64,000 bases of DNA from Roseiarcus sp036513315 (GCA_036513315.1 DATBZF010000132.1:1-64000); one strand, 5' to 3'; numbered from the stretch's first letter, positions 26,728-37,688 are shown. The notes: generated from the sequence alone by a model not told the origin. Translations and numbers: made by a program.

Positions 26728-28230
26728 ATGTCTGACGAAAAAGCGATTCCCCTCGTGCGCCCCGCCTTGCCGCGCGGCCTTATCGATCGCGGCCCTGCCG
26801 ATATCGCCGCCGCCGAGGCGATGATGGCAAAAATCCGCGCCGTCTATGAACTCTACGGCTTCGAGGCGGTGGAGACGCCGTTCATCGAATATACCGAGGC
26901 GCTCGGCAAGTTCCTGCCCGACCTCGACCGGCCGAACGAGGGCGTGTTCTCGTTCAAGGATGACGACGAGCAATGGCTGTCGCTGCGCTATGACCTGACT
27001 GCGCCGCTCGCCCGCTATGTCGCCGAGCATTATGAGAAACTGCCCAAGCCCTATCGCTCCTATCGCGCCGGCTGGGTGTTCCGCAACGAGAAGCCGGGTC
27101 CGGGTCGGTTCCGCCAGTTCATGCAATTCGACGCCGATACGGTGGGCGCCGCAAGCGTCGCAGCGGACGCCGAGATTTGCATGATGGCGGCCGATTGCAT
27201 GGAAGCTTTGGGTCTGAACGGACGCTATGTCATCAAGGTCAACAATCGCAAAGTGCTCGACGGCGTGATGGAGGCGATCGGGCTTGGCGGCGATGACAAC
27301 GCCGGACGCAGGCTGATTGTGCTGCGCGCCATCGACAAGCTCGACCGCTTGGGACCCGAAGGCGTGCGCGCATTGCTTGGCGACGGCCGCAAGGACGAGA
27401 GCGGCGATTTCACCAAAGGCGCAGGATTGGATCTGGCTTCAATCAACCGCGTGTTGGCCTATACCGGCGCGCGTGCAGCCGACAACGGCGCGACTCTGGC
27501 GGCTTTGACGCCAGCCGTTTCGGGATCGCCCATTGGCGAAGCCGGCCTTGCCGAACTCAGCGAAATCGCCGCGCTGACGGCGGCGGCGGGCGGCGAGGAT
27601 CGCGTCATCGTCGACCCTTCCGTCGTGCGCGGCCTCGAATATTACACCGGCCCGGTCTTCGAGGCCGAACTGACTTTCGAGGTGAAGGACGAGGCGGGAC
27701 GCCCGGTGCGCTTCGGCTCGGTCGGCGGCGGCGGGCGCTATGACGGGCTGGTGGCGCGCTTTCGCGGCGAGGCGGTTCCCGCCACCGGATTTTCGATCGG
27801 CGTTTCCCGGCTGCTTTCCGCCCTGCGCGCGATCGACAGCCCGATCGTCGCCGCCGCGAAGAAGGCCGGCCCGGTCATCGTCGTCGCCCTCGATCGCGAC
27901 CATATGGCCGATTACCAGCGCCTGGTCTCTGAATTACGCGGGGCCGGCATCGCCTCCGAGCTTTATCTCGGCTCGAGCGGCCTCAACGCCCAGCTCAAAT
28001 ACGCCGACCGGCGCGGCAGCCCCTGCGCCATTATCCAGGGCTCGAACGAGCGCGAGGCCGCCGGCGGGCGCCAGGTGGTGATCCGCGATCTCATCCTCGG
28101 CGCCGAACTGGCCAAAATAAGCAAGGACCGCGCCGACTATCTCGAAATGCGCCAGCGCGCCCAGGCGCTTGCCCCCGAGGCGGAGCTGGTCGCTCGCGTG
28201 CGCGAGGTTCTGGGCCGCCAGCGCGCCTAG
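26728..28230 (+). CDS. hisS: Histidyl-tRNA synthetase
   Basis: HisS charges tRNA-His. Class II motif 2 is visible as Y-R-S-Y-R-A-G-W-V-F-R-N-E-K-P-G-P-G-R-F-R-Q-F (read in parts around residue 110). The histidine-binding V-R-G-L-E-Y-Y-T-G-P-V-F-E is followed by G-G-G-R-Y-D-G-L. A C-terminal anticodon-binding domain runs from about residue 390. At 500 aa it is the long alphaproteobacterial form. No hisZ or hisG is adjacent, which supports a synthetase rather than the HisZ regulatory subunit. Confidence 0.93.
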   Translation: MSDEKAIPLVRPALPRGLIDRGPADIAAAEAMMAKIRAVYELYGFEAVETPFIEYTEALGKFLPDLDRPNEGVFSFKDDDEQWLSLRYDLTAPLARYVAEHYEKLPKPYRSYRAGWVFRNEKPGPGRFRQFMQFDADTVGAASVAADAEICMMAADCMEALGLNGRYVIKVNNRKVLDGVMEAIGLGGDDNAGRRLIVLRAIDKLDRLGPEGVRALLGDGRKDESGDFTKGAGLDLASINRVLAYTGARAADNGATLAALTPAVSGSPIGEAGLAELSEIAALTAAAGGEDRVIVDPSVVRGLEYYTGPVFEAELTFEVKDEAGRPVRFGSVGGGGRYDGLVARFRGEAVPATGFSIGVSRLLSALRAIDSPIVAAAKKAGPVIVVALDRDHMADYQRLVSELRGAGIASELYLGSSGLNAQLKYADRRGSPCAIIQGSNEREAAGGRQVVIRDLILGAELAKISKDRADYLEMRQRAQALAPEAELVARVREVLGRQRA

Positions 28231-28365
28231 GTTCTCCGCGGCCGACGTCGCCTCTTTTCCCGAAAATGACGCCCCGCGGCGGGAACATTTGTTCGCCACG
28301 CCCGTTCTGGGCGCGACCGATGCGTGGCGGCCGTCGGAAAAACCGAAATATTCGGGAGCGAGCGC

Positions 28366-28524
28366 ATGAACTGGCCAGCGATGATAGCCGGGATCGGCGG
28401 CGCGGCGATGCTGGTTTTCGGCTGCAATATGGTGGTTCCGATCAACAGCGGAATCGGCGGCCTTTGCGATCTGGCCGGCATCGCCTCGGTGATGGTGTTC
28501 CTCGGACTTATGGACGGCGAATAG
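28366..28524 (+). CDS. Small membrane protein, 52 aa
   Basis: It starts at ATG 28366 behind a GGGAGCGAGC site. The product has two short hydrophobic segments (I-A-G-I-G-G-A-A-M-L-V-F-G and I-A-S-V-M-V-F-L-G-L-M) joined by a polar turn. I do not recognise the family. Isolated between hisS and the GGDEF-EAL gene. Confidence 0.45.
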   Translation: MNWPAMIAGIGGAAMLVFGCNMVVPINSGIGGLCDLAGIASVMVFLGLMDGE

Positions 28525-28666
28525 ACCTTTCTGCCCTCCGTTAAGCGCGCGCGCCGATAAGTCTGTTTTTTAACGGGCGATCAATAAATATCTGACAATA
28601 AAGGTTCTATTCGAGTTGCGCCTGCCGCCGTTGGGGAGAGCCGGCAGTCCCTCGGGGGAACCGGCT

Positions 28667-31213
28667 ATGCCTGCATATACGGCCAAAGTGCTTGCTATCG
28701 TCGAAGATCGCGCGGATTCCGATTCGAGGCAGCCCCCCCTCACCGCCTTCGCATCTTTCGATCTCACCATCCGCTCCGACGGCGAACAGGCGCTTGAGGC
28801 GATCCGCGGCGCCGCGAGCCTGCGCGAGCCGTTCGCGTTTGTTGTGCTCGAAGGAGCCAGCGCCAGCGCGCCGTTGATCGATCAGATCTTATCCGCCGGA
28901 CCCGAAATCATCGTCATCGCCTGTGTCGCGCCGCGGGCGCACCCCGACCTTTTTGCGCTGGCCGAACGCTCCGACCGCCTGCTCGTCATGTCCGCATTGC
29001 CCGAGGGCAGGATCGACGGATTGCTTCGGTCGCTGCTCCGGCCGCGCATGCCAAAGCACGCGCCGCGCCAAGGGGGCGGGCAGTTGTCGGCGATTCCATC
29101 GAGCGATGGGCCTGTCGCCAGCGATCTGGAGCGCGGCAGCGAAAGATTGCGGGCCAGGGAAACGGAACTCGCCGCCGGCATTGAAATGCTGAAGGCGACC
29201 TTCGACAATATGCGGCAGGGCTTCCTGCTGCTCGACGACGAATGGCGCGTCAAGAACTTCAATTCCCGGCTCAACGAGCTTGTCGGCTATCCCCCCGGGG
29301 TGATGCGGACAGGCGCCACCGCCTATGACGTGGTCGCCAGCGCCGTCGCGCTCGGCCACTATCACGGTCGCGGCGTCGAAGAGGCCTATGAGCTTTGGCG
29401 GCGACGGCTCGCCAATCGCAGCCCGAGCGATCACGTCAGCCGCCTGGCGGACGGGCGGACGCTTGAAATTGGCTATGCGCCTTTCGGCGAGGGCGGCTGG
29501 ATCATCACCTACGAAGACGTCTCCGCGCGGGTCAACGCCGAAGAAGCGCTGGAGAAGCAAAACGAACGTTTCGAGGCGGCTTTGACCAACATGCCGCACG
29601 GCGTCTGCATGTTCGACGCCGACAAGCGCCTGATCCTGTGCAACGCCGGTTATATCAGGCTTTACGCGCTGCCATCCGCACTGACCGTCGCCGGCACGCC
29701 GCTGCGGCGAATCCTCGATTACCGCGCCTCGATCGGCAACGCCCCGGTTGAGATGGCGACCTATTTCGATGTCGTTGGCGAAGCCGAGGCGGCCGGGGGC
29801 GCCAGAAGCACAAGGGTGGAATTGCAGGACGGACGCACCGTGCGGATCGCCCATAATCCGATGAGCGGCGGCGCCTATGTCGCAACCCATGAGGACATCA
29901 CCCAGGCGGTGCGGGCCGAGGAACAGATCCGTTATATGGGGTCGCATGACGGGCTGACCGGCCTGCCCAACCGAAGCCTGCTGCGCGACCGCATCGGCGA
30001 GGCGATGGCGCGCATCCGCCGTGGCGGCATGTTCTGCCTGCTCTATCTCGATCTCGACAATTTCAAAACCGTCAACGACACCCATGGCCATCCGATCGGC
30101 GATCTCCTGCTCAAGCAGGTCGTCGAACGTTTGGCGCCCTGCCTGCGCGAAACCGACACGCTCGCCCGTCTTGGCGGCGACGAATTCGTCGTGCTGCAGG
30201 ACGACGTCGAAAAGCCGGAGCAAGCCGGCAGCCTGGCGCGGCGTCTTATCGAGACGATGGCGGCGCCGTTCGATCTCGACGGCCGCCAAGTCTATCTCGG
30301 CGTCAGCATCGGCGTCTCAGTCTGCCCCGGCGACGGCGACGAAGTCGATACGCTGCTGAAGAACGCCGATATGGCGATGTACCGATCCAAATCGGAAGGG
30401 CGCAACACTTATCGTTTCTTCGAGTTCACGATGGACGCGCGCATCCAGGAGCGCCGCCTGCTCGAAATGAATCTGCGGCGCGCGCTCGCCAACCAGGAGT
30501 TCGAGCTCTATTACCAACCGCAGGTCGACGCCCAAACCGAGGCGATCACCGGCTGCGAAGCGCTGCTGCGCTGGAACCATCCGGTGCGCGGCATGGTGCC
30601 GCCTTCCCAATTCATCCCCGTCGCCGAAGAAATCGGGCTGATCGTGCCGCTCGGCGCCTGGGTCATCCAGGAGGCCTGCCGCGAGGCGGCGAACTGGCCT
30701 AAGCATATCGGCGTCGCGGTCAATCTGTCGTCGGCGCAATTCAAGGGCCTTACGCTGGTGCAGACCATCATCGGCGCGCTGGAGGCCTCCGGCCTTTCGC
30801 CGCTGCGGCTCGAACTCGAAATCACCGAATCGGCTTTGCTCGCCAACAGCGACAGCACGATCGCGACGCTCAATCAATTGCGCGCGCTCGGCGTGCGCAT
30901 CGCCATGGACGATTTCGGCACCGGCTATTCCTCCCTGAGCTATCTCCGCTCGTTTCCGTTCGACAAGATCAAGATCGATCGCAGCTTCATCAAGGACCTC
31001 GGCGAAGAGGGCGATTGCGCGGCGATCGTCAGGGCGGTGACGAGCCTCGGCGTCGCGCTCGGCATGACCACCACCGCGGAAGGCGTCGAGACGGCCGAAC
31101 AGCTCCGCCAGATCCGCGCGCATGGCTGCAACGAAGTGCAGGGCTATTTCTTCGGCCGCCCTTGTCCCGCCAACGCCCTGCCCGCGCTGTTTCACAAGAA
31201 GACGGCGGCGTGA
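28667..31213 (+). CDS. PAS-PAS-GGDEF-EAL signalling protein
   Basis: This 848-residue protein should make and/or break c-di-GMP. Residues 1-130 resemble a response-regulator receiver, but the phospho-acceptor position reads V-V-L-E-G, with Glu rather than Asp. Two PAS domains follow (F-D-N-M-R-Q-G-F-L-L-L-D-D and L-T-N-M-P-H-G-V-C-M-F-D-A-D). The GGDEF domain is intact at R-L-G-G-D-E-F-V-V, and the EAL domain has E-A-L-L-R-W, N-L-S-S-A-Q and D-D-F-G-T-G-Y-S-S. I chose ATG 28667 for its GGGGGAA site; the upstream TTG 28616 is less likely. It has no membrane segment. Confidence 0.92.
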   Translation: MPAYTAKVLAIVEDRADSDSRQPPLTAFASFDLTIRSDGEQALEAIRGAASLREPFAFVVLEGASASAPLIDQILSAGPEIIVIACVAPRAHPDLFALAERSDRLLVMSALPEGRIDGLLRSLLRPRMPKHAPRQGGGQLSAIPSSDGPVASDLERGSERLRARETELAAGIEMLKATFDNMRQGFLLLDDEWRVKNFNSRLNELVGYPPGVMRTGATAYDVVASAVALGHYHGRGVEEAYELWRRRLANRSPSDHVSRLADGRTLEIGYAPFGEGGWIITYEDVSARVNAEEALEKQNERFEAALTNMPHGVCMFDADKRLILCNAGYIRLYALPSALTVAGTPLRRILDYRASIGNAPVEMATYFDVVGEAEAAGGARSTRVELQDGRTVRIAHNPMSGGAYVATHEDITQAVRAEEQIRYMGSHDGLTGLPNRSLLRDRIGEAMARIRRGGMFCLLYLDLDNFKTVNDTHGHPIGDLLLKQVVERLAPCLRETDTLARLGGDEFVVLQDDVEKPEQAGSLARRLIETMAAPFDLDGRQVYLGVSIGVSVCPGDGDEVDTLLKNADMAMYRSKSEGRNTYRFFEFTMDARIQERRLLEMNLRRALANQEFELYYQPQVDAQTEAITGCEALLRWNHPVRGMVPPSQFIPVAEEIGLIVPLGAWVIQEACREAANWPKHIGVAVNLSSAQFKGLTLVQTIIGALEASGLSPLRLELEITESALLANSDSTIATLNQLRALGVRIAMDDFGTGYSSLSYLRSFPFDKIKIDRSFIKDLGEEGDCAAIVRAVTSLGVALGMTTTAEGVETAEQLRQIRAHGCNEVQGYFFGRPCPANALPALFHKKTAA

Positions 31214-31311
31214 AGTAAGCGTGGCGGCGGGATGCCCATAGTCGCTAAAATGGCGCGCTCAGATAGATATCTCGCTGCCGGAACTTCGTCAGACGTTTGC
31301 TCCGCCTCTCA

Positions 31312-31341
31312 TCTCAAGGCGAATGCGAAGCATTCGTCCGG
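31312..31341. repeat. 30-bp dispersed repeat, copy 1
   Basis: The 30 bases here are identical to 56911-56940. The centre is a short palindrome, CGAATGC-GAA-GCATTCG. It lies in the non-coding gap between two convergent genes (31214-31482). Confidence 0.75.
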
Positions 31342-31362
31342 CGGTCGGCTCCGCCGACCACT

Positions 31363-31420
31363 TTCTCCCGCTTCGCGAGAGAAGGGGCGCGCGTCTTCCT
31401 TCTCTCGCGAAGCGGGAGAA
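31363..31420. repeat. Perfect 23-bp inverted repeat between convergent genes
   Basis: The arms 31363-31385 and 31398-31420 are exact reverse complements with a 12-base spacer. A smaller palindrome (GTCGGC-TCC-GCCGAC) precedes it. The gap separates the GGDEF-EAL gene from the convergent DUF2855 gene, so the hairpin may stop transcripts from both sides. The type (TCTCCCGC...GCGGGAGA) is a common intergenic repeat in many bacteria. Confidence 0.7.
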
Positions 31421-31482
31421 GGTGGGCGCCGGATGGCGCCCGGATGAGGGGCGGCGCGACGTTTGGGTGAGCTCACGCCGCC

Positions 31483-32586
31483 TCATCCCAGGCGGATGAT
31501 ATGGCCGATCGCCGGGTCGCCGCCGCTCCTTGCAATCGTTGCGATGACTTGCCGCGCCGCGTCGAAACCGTCGCCTTCGGCGATTCGAACCCACGGATTT
31601 TCAGCGCGCGAGACATGCGTGAAGAATTTCATCTGAGCTTCGTTGAAGCGCTGATTGACGATTTCCGGCCCCCAATCGGCGTTGCGTTTCTTGATCTGGA
31701 TCGGCGCGAAATAAAAGGCCGGCGCCGGCCCGGGCAGGCCCTTGTCCTCGAAGAAATGAATATTGGCGGCGGAGCCGGCGTAACAATCATATTTCAGCGC
31801 CGATCCGAGATGATGATGGATGCGCGCGCGCAAATCCTCGTCGCCGGAAAAATCGACATAGAGGGTAGGCGCGGCGACGGCGCGCTTCTCGATATCCTGA
31901 TAGAGCGCGGTTTCGGCGTAGCAGCCAAGGCCGCGCACAAAGGCTTGATTGCCTGATGAAGTCAGCCCGACCAGCTTCACGTTCGCCTCGTCCGTCAGAC
32001 AGAAGGCGGCGCCATAAGCGGTCTTGCTCGAAGCGCTGGAGATCAGAAGCTCTTTCGCGCCGAAGAAATGATTATCGGAGAGGAAATCGGCGAGCATGAA
32101 CGAGGTGATGAACAAAGGACGGAACAGGGCCTGATAATTTTCGAGCTCGCGCTTATAGGCCGGATCGGCGTCGCATCGCGTATATTGGTTATAGGCGGAG
32201 GTGAGCGCGCGGCGATGTTCGGCGCCATCGTAGAAGCCGCGCGAGGTGACGCGTTCGGGCGCCATTCGTATATGGCTGGCGATCGGATAATAGCCATAGA
32301 ACAGCTCGCCGACCTCGACGCCGGCGACCGACGAGGCGACCACTTCGGCGAAGCCCCATACTGGCATTTGGCCCCAGCCCGGCCGCGAAGTCGGGAAGAA
32401 GCGCCAATAATTCATCGCGTCGCCGAACGCCGCATAGGTGATATTGTTGGTGGTGATCGAGAAGCTTTTGATTCTAAGCAGCGCTTCGCCGTCGGCTGCC
32501 GCCGAGGATTCGACGTTGGTCTGCGGCTCGGTGCGGCCAAGGTCGTCCTTTTTTGTCAGAAGGCGGGTTATCGTCAGGTCGCTCAT
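31483..32586 (-). CDS. DUF2855 family protein
   Basis: A 367-residue soluble protein of the DUF2855 family, distantly like medium-chain dehydrogenases. The start F-S-I-T-T-N-N-I-T-Y-A-A-F-G, the W-G-F-A-E-V-V-A-S segment, and L-L-I-S-S-A-S-S-K-T-A-Y-G-A-A-F are family features; the last corresponds to a Rossmann phosphate-binding turn. No enzymatic activity is established. It is divergent from a TetR gene whose start lies 41 bases away, so it is the probable target of that regulator. Confidence 0.85.
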   Translation of the reverse strand: MSDLTITRLLTKKDDLGRTEPQTNVESSAAADGEALLRIKSFSITTNNITYAAFGDAMNYWRFFPTSRPGWGQMPVWGFAEVVASSVAGVEVGELFYGYYPIASHIRMAPERVTSRGFYDGAEHRRALTSAYNQYTRCDADPAYKRELENYQALFRPLFITSFMLADFLSDNHFFGAKELLISSASSKTAYGAAFCLTDEANVKLVGLTSSGNQAFVRGLGCYAETALYQDIEKRAVAAPTLYVDFSGDEDLRARIHHHLGSALKYDCYAGSAANIHFFEDKGLPGPAPAFYFAPIQIKKRNADWGPEIVNQRFNEAQMKFFTHVSRAENPWVRIAEGDGFDAARQVIATIARSGGDPAIGHIIRLG

Positions 32587-32627
32587 GCCAGCCTCGGTTT
32601 CGTCGCGCGCGATGCGGAATTGCAGAG

Positions 32628-33308
32628 ATGACGATTAGCAAATCCCGGCGGCCGGCGCGCTCAGGTTTGGGGCGCTTGCCGCGCGAACAGGCTAAACCCT
32701 TGCCAAAGCCGCGCAAACGGCCGATCCAGGATCGCGCGAAGTTCACCATCGAGGCGATCTACGGCGCCTTTGTTCGGATTTGGACGCGCGACGGAGCGCA
32801 AGCCGTCACGATGAGGGCGGTCGCCGAGGAGGCGGGCTTCGCCATCGGCACGCTCTATGAATATTTTCCCAACAAGACCGCGCTCCATTCCGGCTATGTC
32901 CGCCACGCCATCGACAGACTTCTGGCGCGGATCGATCGGCAGACGATCGCGGCCGAGGGCGGCGATTGGCGCGCCCGCCTCGCGACGCTCGTCGCGGTCA
33001 CTTGCGGCGCGGACGATTCGGCGCCGTTCTTCGACGCCGAAATGCTGCGGCTGGAGGGGACGATCGCCGAGGCCAGGCATCATAGGCGAGCGTTCGAGGA
33101 ACTCAGCGCCAGATGGACGCAAGCCTTGCGCGGATGGTCGGATCTGCCCGCGCAACCCCAGGCGACGATCGACGCGCTCGTGCTCGCCGTCTGGGGGGCG
33201 CGCCGCTACCGCCTGATCCTAGACGCGCCGGACGGCAGGCTCGCGGGCTGGGTGGGGGAGATCACTGCGATATGCGAGAACGCGCTTGCCGCGCAGGAAA
33301 GCCTTTGA
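32628..33308 (+). CDS. TetR/AcrR family regulator
   Basis: A 226-residue repressor. The helix-turn-helix is V-T-M-R-A-V-A-E-E-A-G-F-A-I-G-T-L-Y-E-Y-F-P-N-K near residues 60-85. The N-terminus is unusually basic. The C-terminal ligand domain is of the usual length. I chose ATG 32628; upstream codons in the same frame overlap the divergent gene. The 41-base space to the DUF2855 gene must carry the shared operator, but no clear palindrome stands out. Confidence 0.88.
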   Translation: MTISKSRRPARSGLGRLPREQAKPLPKPRKRPIQDRAKFTIEAIYGAFVRIWTRDGAQAVTMRAVAEEAGFAIGTLYEYFPNKTALHSGYVRHAIDRLLARIDRQTIAAEGGDWRARLATLVAVTCGADDSAPFFDAEMLRLEGTIAEARHHRRAFEELSARWTQALRGWSDLPAQPQATIDALVLAVWGARRYRLILDAPDGRLAGWVGEITAICENALAAQESL

Positions 33309-33655
33309 GCGAGGAGCCTTCTGGGCAAGCAAGGAGCGAGGAAGGGGGAGATATAACAGATAATCACTGCAATAATTCTCCTCAAATAGCCATCCGGCAT
33401 CGCAACGCGACGCCGACCCCGAGCGTCCGCGCAACGTCCAGCCCGCTACGCTGGCGTCCCGGGACGAGTGAGACAGATCCGCATCCCAGTCCCTTGAAAT
33501 CATTCGGCGCCTGATCGAAAACGGCAGTCTGGGAGCGTTCGGCGTGGAATCGGCTGCGCGGCCTGACGCAACCCAAAGGTTTCTTTCCCCGCCTCGCGCT
33601 GCTATGCCGCGTCAGCTTCTCTCAAGGCCAGCGCGCAAAGGCCAATCCAACCGAC
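33309..33655. other. Intergenic region upstream of lepA
   Basis: I see no gene, RNA or repeat in these 347 bases. A moderately AT-rich stretch near 33345-33390 could contain a promoter, but no convincing -35/-10 pair is visible. Confidence 0.4.
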
Positions 33656-35461
<1,806 letters not shown>

Positions 35462-35462
35462 C

Positions 35463-36320
35463 ATGCCGTCCGGCTTCGAAACGCTTCGCCTCGACGTCAA
35501 CGGCTATCGTTTCGACGCCATCGCTCGCGGCGCCGCGGACGCGCCGCTGGTTCTGTTCCTGCATGGCTGGCCGTCCTCGGCAAATTGCTGGCGGGAAATC
35601 ATGACGGCCGCCGCGTCGGCCGGATTTCGCGCCGTCGCGGTCGATCAGCGCGGCTATTCGCCCGGCGCCCGCCCGCCCGAAATCGCCGATTATTCGATCG
35701 ATCGCCTGCTGGAGGACATTGAGGGCTTTGCGCAGGCGCTTGGCGGCGACGCCCGATTTCATCTGATCGGCCACGATTGGGGCGGCCTCATCGCCTGGCC
35801 TTATGCAGCCCATTATCCCGGGCGGCTCGCCTCGCTCTGCGTCCTCTCGACGCCGCATTCGAAGGCGTTTGTCGAGGCGATCAAAAGCGATCCCGAGCAG
35901 CAAAGGATGTCGGCTTATATTGGGATCTTCCGCCAGCCCGGACATGTCGCTGAGCAGGCTTTATTGAAGGACGGCGCACGCAAACTGCGGGCGATCTACG
36001 GCGGCAAATGCGCCAGCTCCTACGTCGAGGACAATGTCGCGCGCCTCAGTGAGCCGGGCGTGCTGACCGCGACGCTCAATTGGTATCGCGCGCTTGACAA
36101 TAAGCTGCTCGGGTTGCCGGTCGCGACGCCGACTTTATACATCTGGGGCAGCGAAGATCAGGCTTTGGGCCGGGCGGCAGCCGAGGCGACGAGAAAACAT
36201 GTCACCGGCCCTTACCAGTTCGAGTTGCTGGAGGGCGCCTCCCATTGGCTGCCCGAGGAAATGCCGGAAACCATCGCCGGACTGCTCATCGCCCATCTCG
36301 CGAAATTTCCGGCTCTGTAG
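35463..36320 (+). CDS. Alpha/beta hydrolase, epoxide hydrolase-like
   Basis: A 285-residue alpha/beta hydrolase with Asp nucleophile. H-G-W-P-S-S forms the oxyanion region, G-H-D-W-G-G carries the nucleophile (about residue 103), and the catalytic His is in G-A-S-H-W-L-P-E-E near the end. The acid is probably in W-G-S-E-D-Q. The H-G-W-P plus G-H-D-W-G-G pair points to epoxide hydrolases or haloalkane dehalogenases rather than esterases. The substrate is unknown. It follows lepA by one base. Confidence 0.85.
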   Translation: MPSGFETLRLDVNGYRFDAIARGAADAPLVLFLHGWPSSANCWREIMTAAASAGFRAVAVDQRGYSPGARPPEIADYSIDRLLEDIEGFAQALGGDARFHLIGHDWGGLIAWPYAAHYPGRLASLCVLSTPHSKAFVEAIKSDPEQQRMSAYIGIFRQPGHVAEQALLKDGARKLRAIYGGKCASSYVEDNVARLSEPGVLTATLNWYRALDNKLLGLPVATPTLYIWGSEDQALGRAAAEATRKHVTGPYQFELLEGASHWLPEEMPETIAGLLIAHLAKFPAL

Positions 36321-36388
36321 CGCATCGTCTTCCGCCCGAAGGCGTCGCGGCCTTTCGACTTACGTGCCGGCCGTGCTATGCTCCGACC

Positions 36389-36607
36389 ATGGCCGGTACA
36401 CACGACCCCGAGGTCCGTACAGCGCCGTCGCCTTTGCCACCCACTGAGGCGGAGCTTACGGCCTGGCAGGCCCTTTCGCGCGATGAGCAGCTTACCCGCT
36501 ACCGGCAGGCTCTCCATCAGGCCGATTGCGACCGCATCAGCGGCGCCACGATGAACGACGTTTTAGCTGCCGCGCGTCAGACGTCGGCCACACGACGTCG
36601 TGGCTAG
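36389..36607 (+). CDS. Small antitoxin-like protein upstream of a broken parE
   Basis: A 72-residue protein rich in charged helix residues (L-T-A-W-Q-A-L-S-R-D-E-Q-L-T-R-Y-R-Q-A-L), with a C-terminal segment that would wrap the toxin. It overlaps the ParE-like frame by 8 bases (GTG 36600 inside its last codons), the usual parDE arrangement. The fold is not clearly ribbon-helix-helix, so the ParD assignment rests on the neighbour. Confidence 0.6.
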   Translation: MAGTHDPEVRTAPSPLPPTEAELTAWQALSRDEQLTRYRQALHQADCDRISGATMNDVLAAARQTSATRRRG

Positions 36608-36895
36608 TTTCCGGCTTTCGGCCTCCGCCGAGGCGGCTCTGATTACTATTTACGATTTCACCGAAGCGACTTTTGGCAAGTATCAGGCCGAAGCCTATCT
36701 TTCCGGGCTGGACCGCACCTTCGGGCTGCTCGCGGACTTTCCCGGCATCGGTCATGTCGTTGACGAACTGCGCGGCGGATATCGCCGTTTCCGCTTCCAA
36801 TCGCATTTCGTGTTCTACACGGCGGAACCCGATGGCGTCGTGATCCGTGCGATTTTCATGTCGCATGGGACATCCGGCCGCAACTCTTTTCCTGA
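36600..36895 (+). pseudogene. parE: ParE/RelE-type toxin with a C-terminal frameshift
   Basis: Residues 1-83 are a normal ParE toxin: A-S-F-R-L-S-A-S-A-E, I-Y-D-F-T-E-A-T-F-G, L-L-A-D-F-P-G-I-G and Y-R-R-F-R-F-Q-S-H-F-V-F-Y-T, ending V-I-R-A-I-F. After this the family continues H-V-x-x-D-I-R-P-Q-L-F. That sequence is present but one base out of frame, followed by TGA at 36893-36895. Adding one T to the TTTT at 36852-36855 restores it. As read, the frame runs on to 37157 through the antisense of the GST gene. Either a natural inactivation or a homopolymer error. Confidence 0.75.
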
Positions 36896-36915
36896 TCGCG
36901 TCCAAGGCCGCGCTG

Positions 36916-37569
36916 CTAAAATTCCACCTCCAGCTCCTCGATCTCCTCGACCTCAGCCATCGCCGCGTTGCGCCATTCGACCATTGCCGGCAGCGCCCAG
37001 ATGCGATCGGCATAGGCCTGCGTCAGCCGGTCGAGCGCGACGTCATAGGTGCGAAACCGGCTCACCACCGGCGCATACATCGCATCCGCCATCGACAGTT
37101 CGCCGAACAGGAACGGGCCGCCATAGGTCTCGAGGCATTCGCGCCACAGATGGGTGATGCGCTCGATGTCGGCATGGGCTTTCGACCAGATCTTGAACTT
37201 CGGAAAATGGCCCTTGATGTTCATCGGCAGCGCCTGGCGCAGCGACACAAAGCCCGAATGCATCTCGCCGCATATCGAGCGGCAATGGGCCCGTTTTGCC
37301 TTATCATTAGGCAACAAGCCCGCTTTAGGTGCAATTTCGTTGAGGAATTCGCCGATCGCCAGCGTGTCCCAGATTCGGATGCCCTCATAGGTGAGGCAGG
37401 GCACCAGAATGCTGGGCGACAGCAGCAGAATCTCCGCCCGCGCGTCGGCGTCGTCGGGCGCGACGATCGATTCATCGAAATCGATCCTGGCGAATTTGGC
37501 CATCAGCCAGCCGCGCAGCGACCAGGACGAATAGTTCTTGCTGCTCAGGGTGATAGTCGTTCGCGACAT
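36916..37569 (-). CDS. Glutathione S-transferase family protein
   Basis: A 217-residue GST. The N-terminal thioredoxin-like domain starts T-I-T-L-S-S-K-N-Y-S-S-W-S-L-R-G-W and has V-P-C-L-T-Y-E-G-I-R-I-W-D-T-L-A-I-G-E-F-L (read as two parts), where the E-S-type glutathione contact is replaced by D-T. The C-terminal helical domain follows from about residue 85. GSTs of this sequence type conjugate or isomerise unknown substrates. ATG 37569 is chosen over TTG 37581. It is divergent from the PHB depolymerase gene. Confidence 0.88.
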   Translation of the reverse strand: MSRTTITLSSKNYSSWSLRGWLMAKFARIDFDESIVAPDDADARAEILLLSPSILVPCLTYEGIRIWDTLAIGEFLNEIAPKAGLLPNDKAKRAHCRSICGEMHSGFVSLRQALPMNIKGHFPKFKIWSKAHADIERITHLWRECLETYGGPFLFGELSMADAMYAPVVSRFRTYDVALDRLTQAYADRIWALPAMVEWRNAAMAEVEEIEELEVEF

Positions 37570-37688
37570 CGGCGCCGCCAATTGGAGAGAAACCTTTGAA
37601 TATCAAAGCAAATCACATGCCAGTGGCACGTCGCTTGCTTCGCAACGGGCCAGCGGCGAGCAGGCGTCCCGGAATCGAGCAGCGTGGA

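Noticed and set aside
36896..37157. C-terminal extension of the ParE frame into the GST gene
   Set aside because: It is low-complexity antisense sequence produced by a frameshift; the proper ParE ending lies one base out of frame.
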